Below the pieces are notes generated by a model. It ran no database searches. It saw only the letters and a list, made by a program, of their open reading frames with translations, and was not told the DNA's origin. From Naematelia aurantialba (Eukaryota > Basidiomycota > Tremellomycetes > Tremellales > Naemateliaceae), in NCBI GenBank assembly GCA_021527695.1, contig JAKFAO010000001.1, positions 1,550,001 to 1,614,000 of the forward strand: a stretch of 64,000 nt of DNA, in the 5' to 3' direction. Below, one piece after another: positions 21,737 to 35,422 of this stretch. The position numbers and the translations under genes are program-made. Position 1 is the first letter of the stretch. Each line of letters opens with the position of its first letter.

Positions 21737-22098
21737 GCCGGTCTCGGGCGTACACAAAATACATGCGCGAGGTGAACATGCATGTCGTAGCTAGACTGCG
21801 AGGTAGCTGCGTGACCGCTCGCTGGCAGGATGATGGTGATGGTCGCTGTCCCGAAGCTTTTGACGGCGAGTGTCCCGGTCCAGACATCCGACATTCGCCG
21901 CTTAGTGATTTTTCGGATCAGCTGATTAGTTTGGTTGCATATGGTCTGGGTTTCATAATCATCCTGGTCTTCAACCTCATCCCTCATCCCTCATCCCTCA
22001 TCCCTCATCCCACTCTCGGTATATAGTATCTCTCAGCTATCATTACCGTCATCCCATCTGTCGTCCCGTGAATTTAGCAACCAGAGCCACTGCGAGGG
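21737..22098. promoter_or_regulatory. Intergenic region upstream of F-box gene
   Basis: 362 nt between PRP19 and the next plus-strand gene. Contains a run of TCATCCC heptamers at about 21975-22011. No coding exon. Confidence 0.45.
21975..22011. repeat. (TCATCCC)n heptamer repeat
   Basis: Five consecutive copies of a 7-nt unit (CCTCATC/TCATCCC) about 90 nt upstream of the start codon at 22099. Confidence 0.9.
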
Positions 22099-25000
22099 AT
22101 GGCCTCGCCATCGAGTCCGAGCGCATCTCTGCCCGACCTCCCCATCGACGTCCTCTCCCATATCATCTCCTTCGTCGCGCCTCCATTCTACCCGCCGCGT
22201 CCTGTAGCGCAACCCGAGCTCGATCCGGTCCCGGCGCTGCCCCGCTCGCCTGCGGAGAATATCTCGGCATGTGCCAAGGCGTCGCACAAGTTGCTCGAGG
22301 CCGCCCGGCCATGGTTGTGGGAGAACGTGGAGGTGCGCTCAGGCAGGGGATGGCTAGCCGTAGTCGATGCGCTCACGGAAGAGGTCATCGAGTTCCCTGA
22401 CGAACACCCTCTTCCTCATTCCCGTGATCCCCGTGCTGAGGCTGGGACCAGTGGCGCCAGTACTGCCCTTGGCGTTGGCGCTGCAGGGAGTAGGAGTGGG
22501 GTAGAGGGAGGACCGCAGGCAGCTCCGGTGTCGCCTCAAGAAGCGCATCGAGCGCCAATGACCCTTGGAGGAATGAACAGATACATCTCTCTACCTGCCT
22601 CCACGACGTATCCCGACCCCTACCCCATCGCGACAAGCTCGAGCAGTACTGGAATCCGCGTCGCATTTCCGGCGCGTTCCAGCTACTCGTACTCCCCGCC
22701 TCAGCCGCCCCACCTATCCATGTTGCTCACGCCGCCTGCCTCGCGCGGCGGGTCTCCTCACCCCAATTCGCGATTCGCGCCGCCCTCGCCTACCCCAGGT
22801 GCACCAGCCAGCGCAACTGCACCAGCACCAGCAACTCCAACTGCGGCTGCAGCCGCCAAGGCGAAACTCCGCGGGCGGTCTCGCAGCCCTCGGCGGTCAA
22901 TAGGATTCGATCTCGACAGTACCGAGGGCATCGAGGCGGTCCTGGACCGTAGCCGCAGTGCGTCTGCCCACCATACACCAGCGCCGGCGTCGATGCTGCA
23001 ACGAGCAGCGAGTGATGGGTCCGCCTCGGGGTCAGGATCACGGTCCGGTTCCGGATCCAGATCCGCCAGACAGGTCAGTATGAATCGGCGAAGCAGCTTG
23101 TCGAGGTCTCGTACCCGCCGCGAAATGGAAGATGCGGATATGGAAAATGCGGATGAGAACGACGAGGAGGGCGAAGCCGGCGAAGCGGATGACGACCTGG
23201 CGCCGCTCTCGCCTCGCACCAGCGTAATGTCCATGTCCGTGCCGGAGCAACCCAAGAACGCCAACCCAGAGCTCCTACCGCCTCCAGGACCCTATATCCG
23301 GCACCTCAGCTTCAATAGTTTCCGCACCATCGGAAGTCGCAGGACTCAAGACGAGGCAGTCCGAGGACGATTCGTCACTGGCGGTCGACTCGAGGGGGTC
23401 CTCAAAGTACGTATTGATCCTGCCTCCATCTTCCAGCATACTCTCGTCCGCTTCGGCATGCCAGCTGATCAAGCTAGAACGCGCCCAACCTCGTCACATT
23501 GTGCATGACAGAATACGTCGACTCGGCCCTGTCGTTTCCTGTCCTGGAAGAGCTCTTCTTCCGAGGATATCGTCGTCCTCGACCCAAGCGGCGGTTCTCC
23601 GTCTCCCGATCTCGCGCTGTCTCGACGCCTGCGCCTGGCGGCCAAGCTGTCCCCCCTTCACCGGCAACGGCAGTCAATCGGCTGGACCCACCTCGGCCAG
23701 CCTATGTGCCGTACGAGGAGGAGACCGAGGACGATACCTGGGCGCGGCGGAGCATGTTTACGCCCCTCGAAGCGCTGGATCTGACGGGGTGCGTGAGTCG
23801 CGCGTTCACGGAAGGCATTGCAGAGTTCTGGGAGACATTTTTCGGCGATGGCGGGGTGAACGACAGCGGATCTGGCGGAGAAGAGAGAGGCCGCAGTAGG
23901 CGTCGTATGGAGAGCTCAACCGAAGATGAGGAGGACGCAGCCGGCCGATCGGCGTCAAGCTCAAATGCTGGACGCTCAAGATCTACATCCCGCGACCCCA
24001 GCTTCCGCGCGATGCGGCGGCTCTCGCTACGAGCCTGCACCTCACTCGACCCGCACATCATCCAGTCGCTCGTGTTATCCATGCCGAACCTGACCCACCT
24101 CGACTTATCCAACACCCGGGTCTCTTCGTCCTTGTTCCTGGCATTGACGATCCACTGTCCCCCGACACTGCGTTTGGAGAGCCTCTCACTCGCCCGGTGT
24201 TCCCGATTAGACCCAGTCGTCATCGTTGATTTTCTCGTCCACTCACCGGCCGCGCACAACCTCGTCGAACTGAATCTTTACGGCAATCCCGTTCAGGGCA
24301 ATGCTTTCTCCGCAGCTCACGTCGAGCAGCTCCTTACTGCTCCATGTTTCAGAAGCGGAAAACTGCGCTACCTCGACCTGTCCTGCTCGGCCATGAACGC
24401 CACGCTTCTGCACCCTGCCTTCTTTCCTCCGCAGCCGCAGCTCGTCTCGCTCGGCCTGTCGCATATCCCGCACCTCGGGCTGCCAGAAATCGCGTCGTTC
24501 CTAGAACACTCTGCGCCGAACGTCGAGATCCTCACGCTGACAGGCACGGCGGTGATGCATCTCAACCCGGGATACTCGGCCCTGCAGATCGCGCTGGAGA
24601 TCCACGCCCGCCTCATCAACCCGCTCACGACCATGCCGTTCTCGCTGTCTGCGCTGTCGCTCTCGCTCGGCCAGCCACTGATGGTCGATACGCGCCCGGG
24701 ACCGACGCGGCTGCGCGTCATCGAGCTGGGTCCGCCAATACGGCGCGCGCTCGTACAGGGCGGCAACGCGGATTGGAAGATTGTCAAGTCCAAAGGCGGA
24801 AGGGGGTGGTACGTCGACGTCTCGGCGCATTGGATCCCGACGCGGCCGCGTGGCCACGGGGGACTGTTCGAGGGAGCAGTAGGGAACGATGGAGTAGTTG
24901 GACACGATGGAGCCGTCAGAGTTGAAGGAGAAGACGGGGGACATGAAGGTGAGGGCGCTGGAGAAGGAGGGAAGAGGCGCGAATTTGTGCGCCACCTACC

Positions 25001-25169
25001 AAAGACAGACGCACGGCGGCGGTGGGTCGAGGGCCTCGCAGACGCCAATGGCAGAGTAGCGAGCAACGTCGGCTGGCATTCACGTAAGATGGAGGTCGTG
25101 AGGGGGTGGGGCATGCTGGGTAGAGAGGGCGGCATGGCCGGTGTTGGGGCGTTTGCGTTTGAAGAGTAG
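22099..25169 (+). CDS. Large F-box/leucine-rich repeat protein
   Basis: Two exons (22099-23406, 23478-25169) give 999 residues. Seen: an F-box at the N terminus (LPDLPIDVLSHIISFVAPP, then ENISACAKASHKLLEAARP and WLWENVEV); a long Ser/Pro/Ala-rich disordered stretch with an Arg-Ser segment and an acidic patch (about residues 110-390); and LRR-like repeats from residue 400 on (IRHLSFNSF, NLVTLCMTEYVDSAL, LEALDLTGCVSRAF, MRRLSLRACTSL, LTHLDLSNTRV, LESLSLARCSRL, LVELNLYGNPV, LRYLDLSCSAMN, LVSLGLSHIPHLGL, VEILTLTGTAV). F-box proteins recruit substrates to SCF ubiquitin ligases via Skp1. The substrate is unknown. No TPR region is present, so it is not a duplicate of the Dia2-like gene at 2890-5485. 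Confidence 0.85.
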
Positions 25170-25743
25170 GCGCGGTCAGCCGGTCCGTTTTGGCGGTGTC
25201 CCGCATGTTGCTGTCGTTGCCGCATTCTGTCGTACCAGTTTCGTCCGTCACGCATTTTTCATTCTGGAATCCTGTCACTGCCGCTCTGTGTGACTGCAGT
25301 CATTGTCTCGTGGCCTGCTTCCCCATTCGGTCCGCTTCAGCCAAGAGAGGCTAGCAAGTTGGCGCTGTGGACGGACGTCAAAGGGCAGGACACGGTCATT
25401 GTCATACTTATCTATCCTGTTGTACGGCTGCCTGCTCTATTTCTGCCGTCAGATGTATCTGTCTGATGGCTATAAATGATGGACTACATGGAATCCCTGA
25501 GAGACATATCCGAGTACGAGCGGGGTTGCAGGTCAACTCGTACCTGGGGTATGTTACGATTGCGAGGTACAATGTCATTGATGAGCTGCAAGTTGCATTT
25601 GTCAAATACAACCGTGATCGATTTTTGCTTCGTCTTCACCATCATAATCCCAACAGGTCCCAAGAGACAGAGATACGAGACGGAGCTCCAGCTCCAACGT
25701 TTAAACCTAGACGGATATACGCTGACCAACCGAGTTCTCGAGA
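25170..25743. other. Convergent intergenic region
   Basis: 574 nt between the F-box gene stop and the SH3 gene stop. Open frames here (for example 25367-25939) overlap the last SH3 exons antisense and look non-coding. Confidence 0.45.
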
Positions 25744-27015
25744 TCAGGTTTCTTTCAAATACGCGGCAGGTACCAGCCCCCGCGACCCGTTTCCGTCCTC
25801 ACACGTCCACCCTGCGGGACGTCAGCGATACTGTTACCAGTCCACCGGCACGCCGGCCGCCGCCTTGATAGTCCGTGACCATCACGGCCATGGTTCCGTG
25901 AAGCTTGCAAGACTCACAGTCTGCCGAGGTTTTCTCTAGGACATTAACGATCTGGCCGGACTGTACGCTCAAATCCCCAGAGTCCTGGCACAGTGTGGAT
26001 CAGCTCGTCTCGCCCTTGTGTACGGCCTATTGTGCGGTCGTGCGTGTGCAAGATGTGTACAAGATGAGCCGGAAGGGGAGTGGCTCTGACTCACTCCGCC
26101 AGCATAGTCGTACAGTGCTTGAGCCTGCCCTTCTGCAGTCTCTTCCGCTTGTGGCTGAGATACCGTCCTCTGGGGTGGAGCGAGGTTCGTGTTAGATGTG
26201 CTAATGGGTGGTGCCATGTCGACCTCGGCCGCCGGTGCATCTTGTTTCGAGTGACTGAACATGCCGCCAAACGACGACTGCATTCCCGCCACTGTCAGCC
26301 CACACTGCTACAGGGCTGCAATCCCACACCGCCATGCGAGTGTTTAGCGCTCGTAGAGAGTACTGACCTTTCCAAGGCCCGCTATACCGCTTTTCTTGGC
26401 TGGGGCAGGTGGCGGCGCCTTTTTCTCTGCGACCACCACCGTCTCTTGGACGTGGACCTCGTCTGGCTTCTTGTTCTTGCCGGCATTCATGACGCCCTCT
26501 GCACCGCGGAGGATCCCGCCGGCGCCGTACTTGTCCAGCGCGCTCATGGCCTTGGTATTGCGGCTGACCATGCTCAGTCCCCGGCCGGCCGTATTCGCCG
26601 AGCCCTTGATCGACCGCATCGCGAACTTCATGACCATGTCTTCGCGCTTCTCGTCGGCCGTCCGCGTGTCTGGGCCCTTGGGCGCAGGCGATGGCGGAGA
26701 AGGCAGCGACTCATGGGACGAGCGGTGGGCGTCGTACGATCTCGTGGAGGCAAGAGGAGGCAGCGTGCGCGCGCTGGTACTGACGGCCGGGGCTCGGGAT
26801 GACGACGGTGAAGCGAGTGGTGAGGACGCAGAGAGGAGGTGCGGGCGAGACTCAAAGTACTCGTCGAGAAGGGAGAAGAAGGCTTCCTGCATTCTGTCAA
26901 TGACGGACGGCAGCACGGACGGCTTAGGAGGCATACCTTGTCTGACAAACGCGTCAGCTGCAAGCTTCCCACACGCACTCGTGAGCTCACCTTCATACGT
27001 GAGATTTGCAAACAT
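25744..27015 (-). CDS. SH3-domain adaptor protein
   Basis: ATG at 27015, about six short exons, stop at 25744-25746. The N-terminal region reads VLPSVIDRMQEAFFSLLDEY and is predicted helical. It is followed by a Ser/Pro/Arg linker, a conserved-looking Lys/Arg block (DEKREDMVMKFAMRSIKGSA), GAGGILRGAEGVMNAGKNKK, and a Pro-rich stretch (APPPAPAKKSG). The C-terminal 60 residues form an SH3 domain, spread over three exons: ALYDYAG, then DSGDLSVQSGQIVNVLEKTS, then DWWTCEDGNGSRGLVPAAYL. The ALYDY, WW and P-x-x-Y landmarks are intact. SH3 proteins bind proline motifs, often in actin patches or endocytosis. The partner here is unknown. The gene start faces the polyQ gene across 221 nt. Confidence 0.8.
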
Positions 27016-27236
27016 GACCTCGACTGTTGCTCGAGGTGATGTTCTTATACACAAGTAGATGCTCCAGAGACGACAGTGACGAGCGTAATCGGGACATTCC
27101 CGACCGGAATATATCCACGTGCTTACCACGTGTATTTGATCACGTGAGTTTTGTTTTAGACGCTGTGTTCAACCAAAGGTATGAAGAGTTTGCTTTGACG
27201 TCCAACCGCCATTGCAGCGACAGCAACCCACACAGG
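27016..27236. promoter_or_regulatory. Divergent promoter with three CACGTG E-boxes
   Basis: 221 nt between divergent starts. CACGTG occurs at 27116-27121, 27127-27132 and 27141-27146, three times in 31 nt. The third is TCACGTGA, the preferred core for Cbf1/MITF-type bHLH factors. Confidence 0.75.
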
Positions 27237-29447
27237 ATGTCGAGGGGCGGTCCGGGGCCGTCGTCGAGCTTCAGAGGAAGGGGGAGAGGAAGAGGAATGG
27301 GCGTGGCGGGAGGGCCGGGCCCGCGCGATGCCCCCCGGCACGCAGAAGACTACGACCTGTCTGCCCGGACGACGCGGCAGGTCGCGCTCAACGGGCCGCC
27401 GTTGGTACGCACCTTGGGGCCTCGCGGTCGAGGGAGACCGGCTGCGGCGTTCAGAGGGAGACCTCCGCCTGCGGGTCCGTCGAGGTGGAAGGCGGGCGAT
27501 GCTGATGCTGGGCCGTCCCGGTATCGCGATGATGCAGATATCAGCTCGATCAACCGGTACAGCCCGTCCGTCCCAGTCGACTCCTACCGCCCGCCTTTAC
27601 CTGTATCCCTGCCTCCGAGACCACACGACCGGGACTGGGACTATGGCCCCGACCGCCAGTATCAATCCCGCCGACGGTCTTTGTCTCCTCCGCGACCACC
27701 CCGCCCGTCCTCACCATATCGTCCTCCGCCATCACCCCCATACCGTCCGCCGTCCACGCCTTACCGTCCGCCGTCCTCCCCTTACCGTCCTCCGCGCTCA
27801 CCGTCGCCTACATTCGGGCACAGTCCGCAACACCCAGCGCCCAACGGCATCTATCGTCCCTCACCACCTGTCGTTGAGCAGCCAGTCGTCCCGCCTTCCC
27901 CTCATGTCGAGCCAATACCCCGGGCGCCGACACCTCCGCCACTCGAGCTCCAAGGCGCACCTTACAATCATCCCCAAGGCGCACCAACTCAACATCTCCA
28001 TTTAGCCTCCAACCCCACACCGCCACCACCATCCATTCCCGGCGCAGAGCAGCCTCTGTCGCCGCCGATCGTCAAGATGAGATTCAAGCCTGTCCCTCAA
28101 AAGTCCGGTAAAGAGAGAGCACATGCTGCACCCCCAGAACCGACCTTACCACCTCCTACGAGCAAGAGCAAACGCAAGTCCGCGCCTACTGCCCCAGTCG
28201 AACACGACGAGCTGAAAGAAGAGCCCGAAGAACCAGAAGACATCAAGCCGTCGCTGGCAGACTTGGGCGAGCCAGCAGCGACAGCGGCCGTGGATGTGGA
28301 TGAGAGTGAACGTACCAGCGGAGTCGTCGCATTCAAGTACGTCTTCACCTTCTCTCGCTGCCGACTTGAATGCACACTCGCTCATACGTGCCAGACGGGC
28401 GGCACTGCCTAAAGGCTGCATGAACAAGGGTCCGGGTCGCGCCAAGGCACGAGAGAGGTTCCGGCAGCGCCAGATGGCCATCCTCGCCTCGCAGGGCCGT
28501 GAGCTCGAGTCCATCCTATGGCGAGACGATGGGGCGGCAGTCAACTGGCGCAAGGCCAAGGTGAACCCGACTATCACGGAGGAGGAGGAGGCGATGAACG
28601 CCGTTAAGCATGAGGCTCAAGAGAGCATCGAGAGGCCCGGAAAGCAGAAGGCCAAGCGCAAGGCGGCTGCTGCCGCTGCAGCGAAAACCCAGCCTGTACC
28701 ACAACCGCCTGTCAAGGAAGAGCCGCAAAGCCGATCGCAGTCCCCTGCCAAACAGACTGTGCCAGTGGCAGCCGCTGCCTCGACATCCGCCCCTTCTGCG
28801 CCAGACAGCGGTCCGAACAGGAAGACACTGTTGATCCCTTATCCACCGAATCTCGCCGACGAGGCGACCCGGACCGAGGGACACGAAAAGTTCAAGGACT
28901 TTGTCGGCTGGCTGCGCAAAGTGTGGCTCGAGCATGCTGAGCTGGACGGACAACACCGATCGACCGTCAAGGTCTGGGTGGCGTTCAAGCCTGGGCATGC
29001 GAAGATGAGTACCCGCAGCCTTGCGACCGTCCCAGGCCAGACGTGGAAGGAGTGGTGGAAGGACAGACTGGTCGGGATCAGGTCGGTCGCAAAGAATGCA
29101 GGACCGAAGAAGCACAAACGGGCTGCTGGGACGGACAGGGCCGACGGCGCGACAGACGACGAGGCGCAGCCTGTGGCGAAAAGTCGCAAGACGGCACTGG
29201 GCCAGACCCCGTCGACATCGACATCAACGTCAGCTTCGGCATACGGACAGCGCGAGCCTGTCCTTGCGTCTGCACCTCTGCCTCCCTCGATTCCAGCATC
29301 CGACTCCGTACCCGCGCTATCATCGAACCCCACCTCTACCTCTGCCTCTACTTCTACAGCGATCGCCGCCGCCGTCGTCGATTCACGTGAGAGCCGGTCT
29401 GAAACGGCAGTGGCACAGCCCACGCCAGCAGCGCCGACATCGTCCGC

Positions 29448-29480
<33 letters not shown>

Positions 29481-29790
29481 ACAACAACAACAGCAACAAC
29501 AACAACAACAACAACAACAACAGCACCAACAACAGCAACAACAACAGCACCAGCAACAACAACAACAACAGCACCAGCACCAGCACCAGCACCTGCGCGA
29601 CCTCGAGCTGGCCATGCGCACGCAGATGCACGTCATTGACAACTGGACGAGAATGCTCGCGGACATGCCTGATATGGCAGACAAGACGGCCGTGCAGATC
29701 GAGCGCACGCAGGCCGAGATATTCCGGCTGCAAAGTGAGATCAGGATGGAGAAGGCGCGCCTGCGGGATCTCAAGTCTGAGCGAGGGTAG
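27237..29790 (+). CDS. Proline-rich, polyglutamine protein of unknown function
   Basis: Two exons (27237-28336, 28395-29790) give 831 residues. Not recognised. The N terminus is Arg/Gly-rich (SFRGRGRGRGMGVAGG, RGRGRPAAAFRGR). A Pro-rich region with repeated YRPP motifs follows (about 27700-27800). The more ordered centre reads MNKGPGRAKARERFRQRQMA, ILWRDDGAAVNWRKAK and, later, KFKDFVGWLRKVWLEHAEL. After a Ser/Thr tract comes a long Gln/His run (29449-29592), then a C-terminal coiled-coil-like segment (DLELAMRTQMHVIDNWTRML, VQIERTQAEIFRLQSEIRM). RGG and polyQ stretches are common in RNA-binding or transcription proteins, but no known domain is evident. The product probably works in the nucleus (inference only). 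Confidence 0.75.
29449..29592 (+). repeat. CAG/CAA polyglutamine tract with His interruptions
   Basis: About 48 codons of CAG, CAA and CAC encoding Gln runs interrupted by His, ending in alternating Gln-His. CAA and CAG are mixed, so the tract is not a pure CAG array. Confidence 0.95.
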
Positions 29791-30331
29791 CCAGGAGCCT
29801 CAGTAGCCTCGTCCTGTAGTCTCAAGTAGTTTCATTCAGTAGCCTCATAAGTAGTCTCACCCGAAGCAGCCCGACGCCACGTAGCAGAGTGTAAGCATAT
29901 ACACATCCATATACAAATACAACCTAGTACATAGACTTGCCATCGCTGTCATCTCACGTGCATGTAGACCTGCACTGCCTTTCCATTGTCCTACGAACCG
30001 CAATCCGCTCTGCTGCTGCAACTTTCTTCTCAGCTGACAGTCTGTCTGTAATCTACTCATCGCTGTCCAAGTGCCAGGCCAACTTCTGCAGCTGCCGCTT
30101 TCACGTCGGATGCCCGACTCTGCTCTATACATGTACTGTACTGCAGTCTCTGCCAACCCGCTATCTCACACCAAACACGTCATTCGAGTCATCATGATGC
30201 ATGTACATGTCAAATCGAGCCCTTCTTCACAATCTGCTATTATCGCATGCGCGTCCGTCTAACACACAGTCCGTCTCTCCAAACAGCTCTCCCCACTCGC
30301 TTCTCACACCTTACACCTCGACTACTCCCGC
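29791..30331. other. Convergent intergenic region
   Basis: 541 nt between the polyQ gene stop and the HSP70 stop. At 29805-29860 imperfect AGTAGCCTC/AGTAGTCTC units repeat in the presumed 3' UTR. No coding exon. Confidence 0.45.
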
Positions 30332-32471
<2,140 letters not shown>

Positions 32472-33126
32472 GTTGTATGATTGAAGCTAGACGAGATGAG
32501 GATGATACAGTTGGGAGTGTTGTTTCGGCGTGGATGAAGAAAGCCTTTTTGGATGTATGAAAGGACGAGATTGGGAACTCTGGGGGGTTAAGTAGGGAGG
32601 AAACGTCCCAACGAGGTGCCGTGGATGATTCGGGAAGCTACGGTGCCAAAAAAGCCCAGCAAACGGGAGAAACGCATGGAAGACGCCAGAACTTTTGGCA
32701 GGTGGAGGGATAGGTGGGGGGATTATTTAGAGAATGGGCCGGGAAAGGGTGTGACGTGGGTTTGTTTGCGCGACTTGGCTCAGAGTGCGTATCAATCCTA
32801 ACAATCGTCTCTCTTCCTTCTCTGCACCATATCATGTCTCGGTGTCCATGGAACCCAACGTTCTCACACGAGTGAGCGGGACAGCCTGGGCATAGACCAA
32901 TGTGTTATCCGAGAGTCTCAAGCTAGACCCCGATGTCCTGCTCCATTTTACAAGTCTTAACCCGCATGTGCCTCCAACACTCGGTGCACAGCTCAATCTC
33001 ATGGCGTCAAGTACTGACTGTCACTGGAACGACGTGCATGAACATATCCAGAGCAATGAAGATTGCGAAAGGAAAACTCTAATCAAAGCTGAACAAGAGC
33101 TGTGAAGGACAACTAGGTCACTAGCC
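32472..33126. promoter_or_regulatory. HSP70 upstream region
   Basis: 655 nt between the HSP70 start and the stop of the next minus-strand gene. Contains the heat-shock-element-like site below. No convincing coding exon. Confidence 0.55.
32668..32697. promoter_or_regulatory. Gap-type heat shock element
   Basis: GAA triplets start at 32669, 32679 and 32689, exactly 10 nt apart, followed 5 nt later by TTT (one base from TTC). This is the spacing of a gapped nGAAn heat shock element. It lies about 200 nt upstream of the HSP70 start codon. Confidence 0.6.
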
Positions 33127-34401
33127 TCACTGCTGGTAGTAACTGTATGACTGGGTATCGGAACTACTAGCCTGTGGGTAGGTGCCTGTTCCAGCGGCCG
33201 AAGATGTATTCCCCGTGTAATTTTGTGATGTTCCAGCGGCTTGCTCGTCCGTGTCTCGATAGGTCGATCCAGGGTAGACGCTGTAGCCATAGGGATCTGT
33301 CGGACTAGTCTGGGCGTACCTTCCGTCGGTCGATCCAGCTGCGTATCCGTATCCGCCGTACTGACCTGCCGTTGCGACCTGGTTGTGACCCGCGTACGAT
33401 GCAGCCTGAGGCGTTGCAGCGTAAGCAGTGTCGGTGGTGTGGGGCAAGCTCCTCACCTGGCTGCCTCGGGAGGGGACGTAGTTTTCATCACGTGGGTGTG
33501 TAGGGAGACCAGCGGGAGGATAATATACTTGGGGCGGCATATTTCTGGAGCCCGACACGGTGCTGCTGCTGGCGACAGGGGTCGAGTAGTCATGCGCCGA
33601 GACGTCTGTGGCAGACGACCTGGAGGGACGAGCAGGCCTCGGGTCTCTTGGGTCGTGTGGCAGACCGGCGCGATACGTACTCGTAGAGGGCCCCAGTGAG
33701 GCGCCTGAAGCTGCGAGTGACCTGCTGCTACCTTGTACCCCGGACGCATATGGGTTTGTCGGATAGTGCGGCGCTTGGGGGCTCGGCGGTCCCGGCGGTC
33801 CCGGTCGAGTCTCCGCTGCGGTTATTTGGTACGGCTGGCGGGCGACGTGGCTGGCAGAATTCAGCGATCACCGTACAGCAACCGTGGCGAAAGGTGCACA
33901 TCTCGAGAATCGGCGGCCAACTCACCTTCGTACACTTCGGATACCCGTTCTCACTCTGGTCCGCGCGCTGTTTTCGAACGTGGCAAAGTCGCTGTGTCCC
34001 TCTTTGTCCTGCCTGAGCCACTCTGACAGGCGCATCGCCGTGCTTTGCAGGACCGTTTCCTGGATCCCGTTGACGCGCATCTCGTCAATACCACGCACGA
34101 CGTCGCTCAGCAGCTCCTGCTTGGTCTCGAGCTCCTGCATCTCAGACGCGTGCAGCCGGGCCTGCCCGGCCTTGGCCGTGGCCCAGAAGTTGCGCATCTG
34201 CTCCACCTCGGTGACGAGCGAGTTGCGCATCACGTTGCGCATGGTAGCGTCTGTCAGGCCCTGGTGCACTGCCAGGTACCATTCGCGGCTGACGTCTTGG
34301 TTCACGGATCGGCTCGGAGCAGTGCGTCGGGTGGACCCACCAGGCGTCCTCGTGCTCTGGCCGCCTTTGTAGGGGACGAAGTGGACGGGCGCGTCTGGCA
34401 T
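33127..34401 (-). CDS. Unknown protein with helical N-terminal half and Tyr/Gln-rich tail
   Basis: Two exons (33926-34401, 33127-33850) in consistent phase give 399 residues. Not recognised. Residues about 35-150 look like an alpha-helical globular region (REWYLAVHQGLTDATMRNVM, VEQMRNFWATAKAGQARLHA, ELLSDVVRGIDEMRVNGI, STAMRLSEWLRQDKEGH). The rest is low complexity: Pro-rich (GPPGPPSPQAPHYP), then Tyr/Gly/Ser-rich (GQYGGYGYAAGSTDGRY, PYGYSVYPGS), ending SYSYYQQ. Such tails are common in condensate-forming or RNA-associated proteins, but that is inference. A TATATAA-like box on the minus strand near 34477-34486 lies about 80 nt upstream of the start. Confidence 0.72.
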
Positions 34402-35422
34402 GTTTCTTTGCGTGGATAGACAAGTAGGAGGGTAGGGTAAATGTGATTTTGGGAAATCCTGTACGCTCTCTTCACCCCTTATATACCCAACACACACCTC
34501 AGAGGGACCGACGATAGAGCGCAGAGGGACCGAGCACAGCCCAGCTCGCCGAGCGTGTCCGGCTCTTGCCAGAGTACGACGTGTCCCTGTCGGGACATAC
34601 AGCAGCAAACACCGTACAGCACGGCTCCTGCCATAACGGATGGCATGGAGGGACAATACCGCGAAACAATATACGGAAAGTGGCGAACGGCAAGATACAA
34701 CCCAGTCCGTGCGAGTCACAAAGGACAGACAGGGGTATATATGTGGGAACCCCCCATTCTCCCATCGGGCTTGCGGCGAACTTGCCATTCATCGTGGGAT
34801 TCCCGCTCCGCGCTCCGCCAAGGACAGACAGTTGTCCATGGTCATCGAGAGTGCCAGCTTTGGTCAATCGAGAGCGCCGGCTTTTGGTACCGACCAAACA
34901 GCCCGAAGCGGTGCACTTGGTTTCCCTTGTTCTGTTCTGTACCGGGATCTTCCTTCCAACCGAGTTTGTAATGCATCGATGAGCTCCTGTGTGTCCTCTC
35001 CGCTCTGCAATGGAGACATAGACTAGCTAGAAACATGGAAGAAGATGTTGCAAAAGCCGGATACGGGCCACTTCAAGTTCGAAAGTCGATCGGACGTTTG
35101 CGCCACGAGGTCTCCTCGTTCACCAAACTTGGGCATGACTGTGGCACAGCCTCTGACCATATCCATTTGTCCTAGTCTCGTGGCGGATTCGCCGTGCAAC
35201 GGTAACAGTGCGGTCGGCGGTCGGCGCCTCGTGCTTTCTGTTTGCTCTACAATCCCCCACGAGCCGAGCAGCGTGATATGCTATATTGTCCATTGCAACA
35301 AGAACGTCGTGTACCAATAATACAGGTATTTATTTACAAAGCCCCTGAGTGGGCGTCTATGATGCTAGCAGGTTGCGATGCGAGCGCGGCGAGCGCGTGA
35401 CTGACTGCGTACGGTGGCGCGC
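34402..35422. other. Intergenic region, no gene seen
   Basis: 1021 nt between two minus-strand genes. The left part should be the promoter of the gene starting at 34401; the right part the 3' flank of the GT61 gene. Overlapping open frames at 34555-35026 in three frames lack splice-consistent coding signal. Confidence 0.45.

Noticed and set aside
25367..25939. 190-residue plus-strand frame near 25.5 kb
   Set aside because: Overlaps the SH3-domain exons antisense; the SH3 reading is far stronger.
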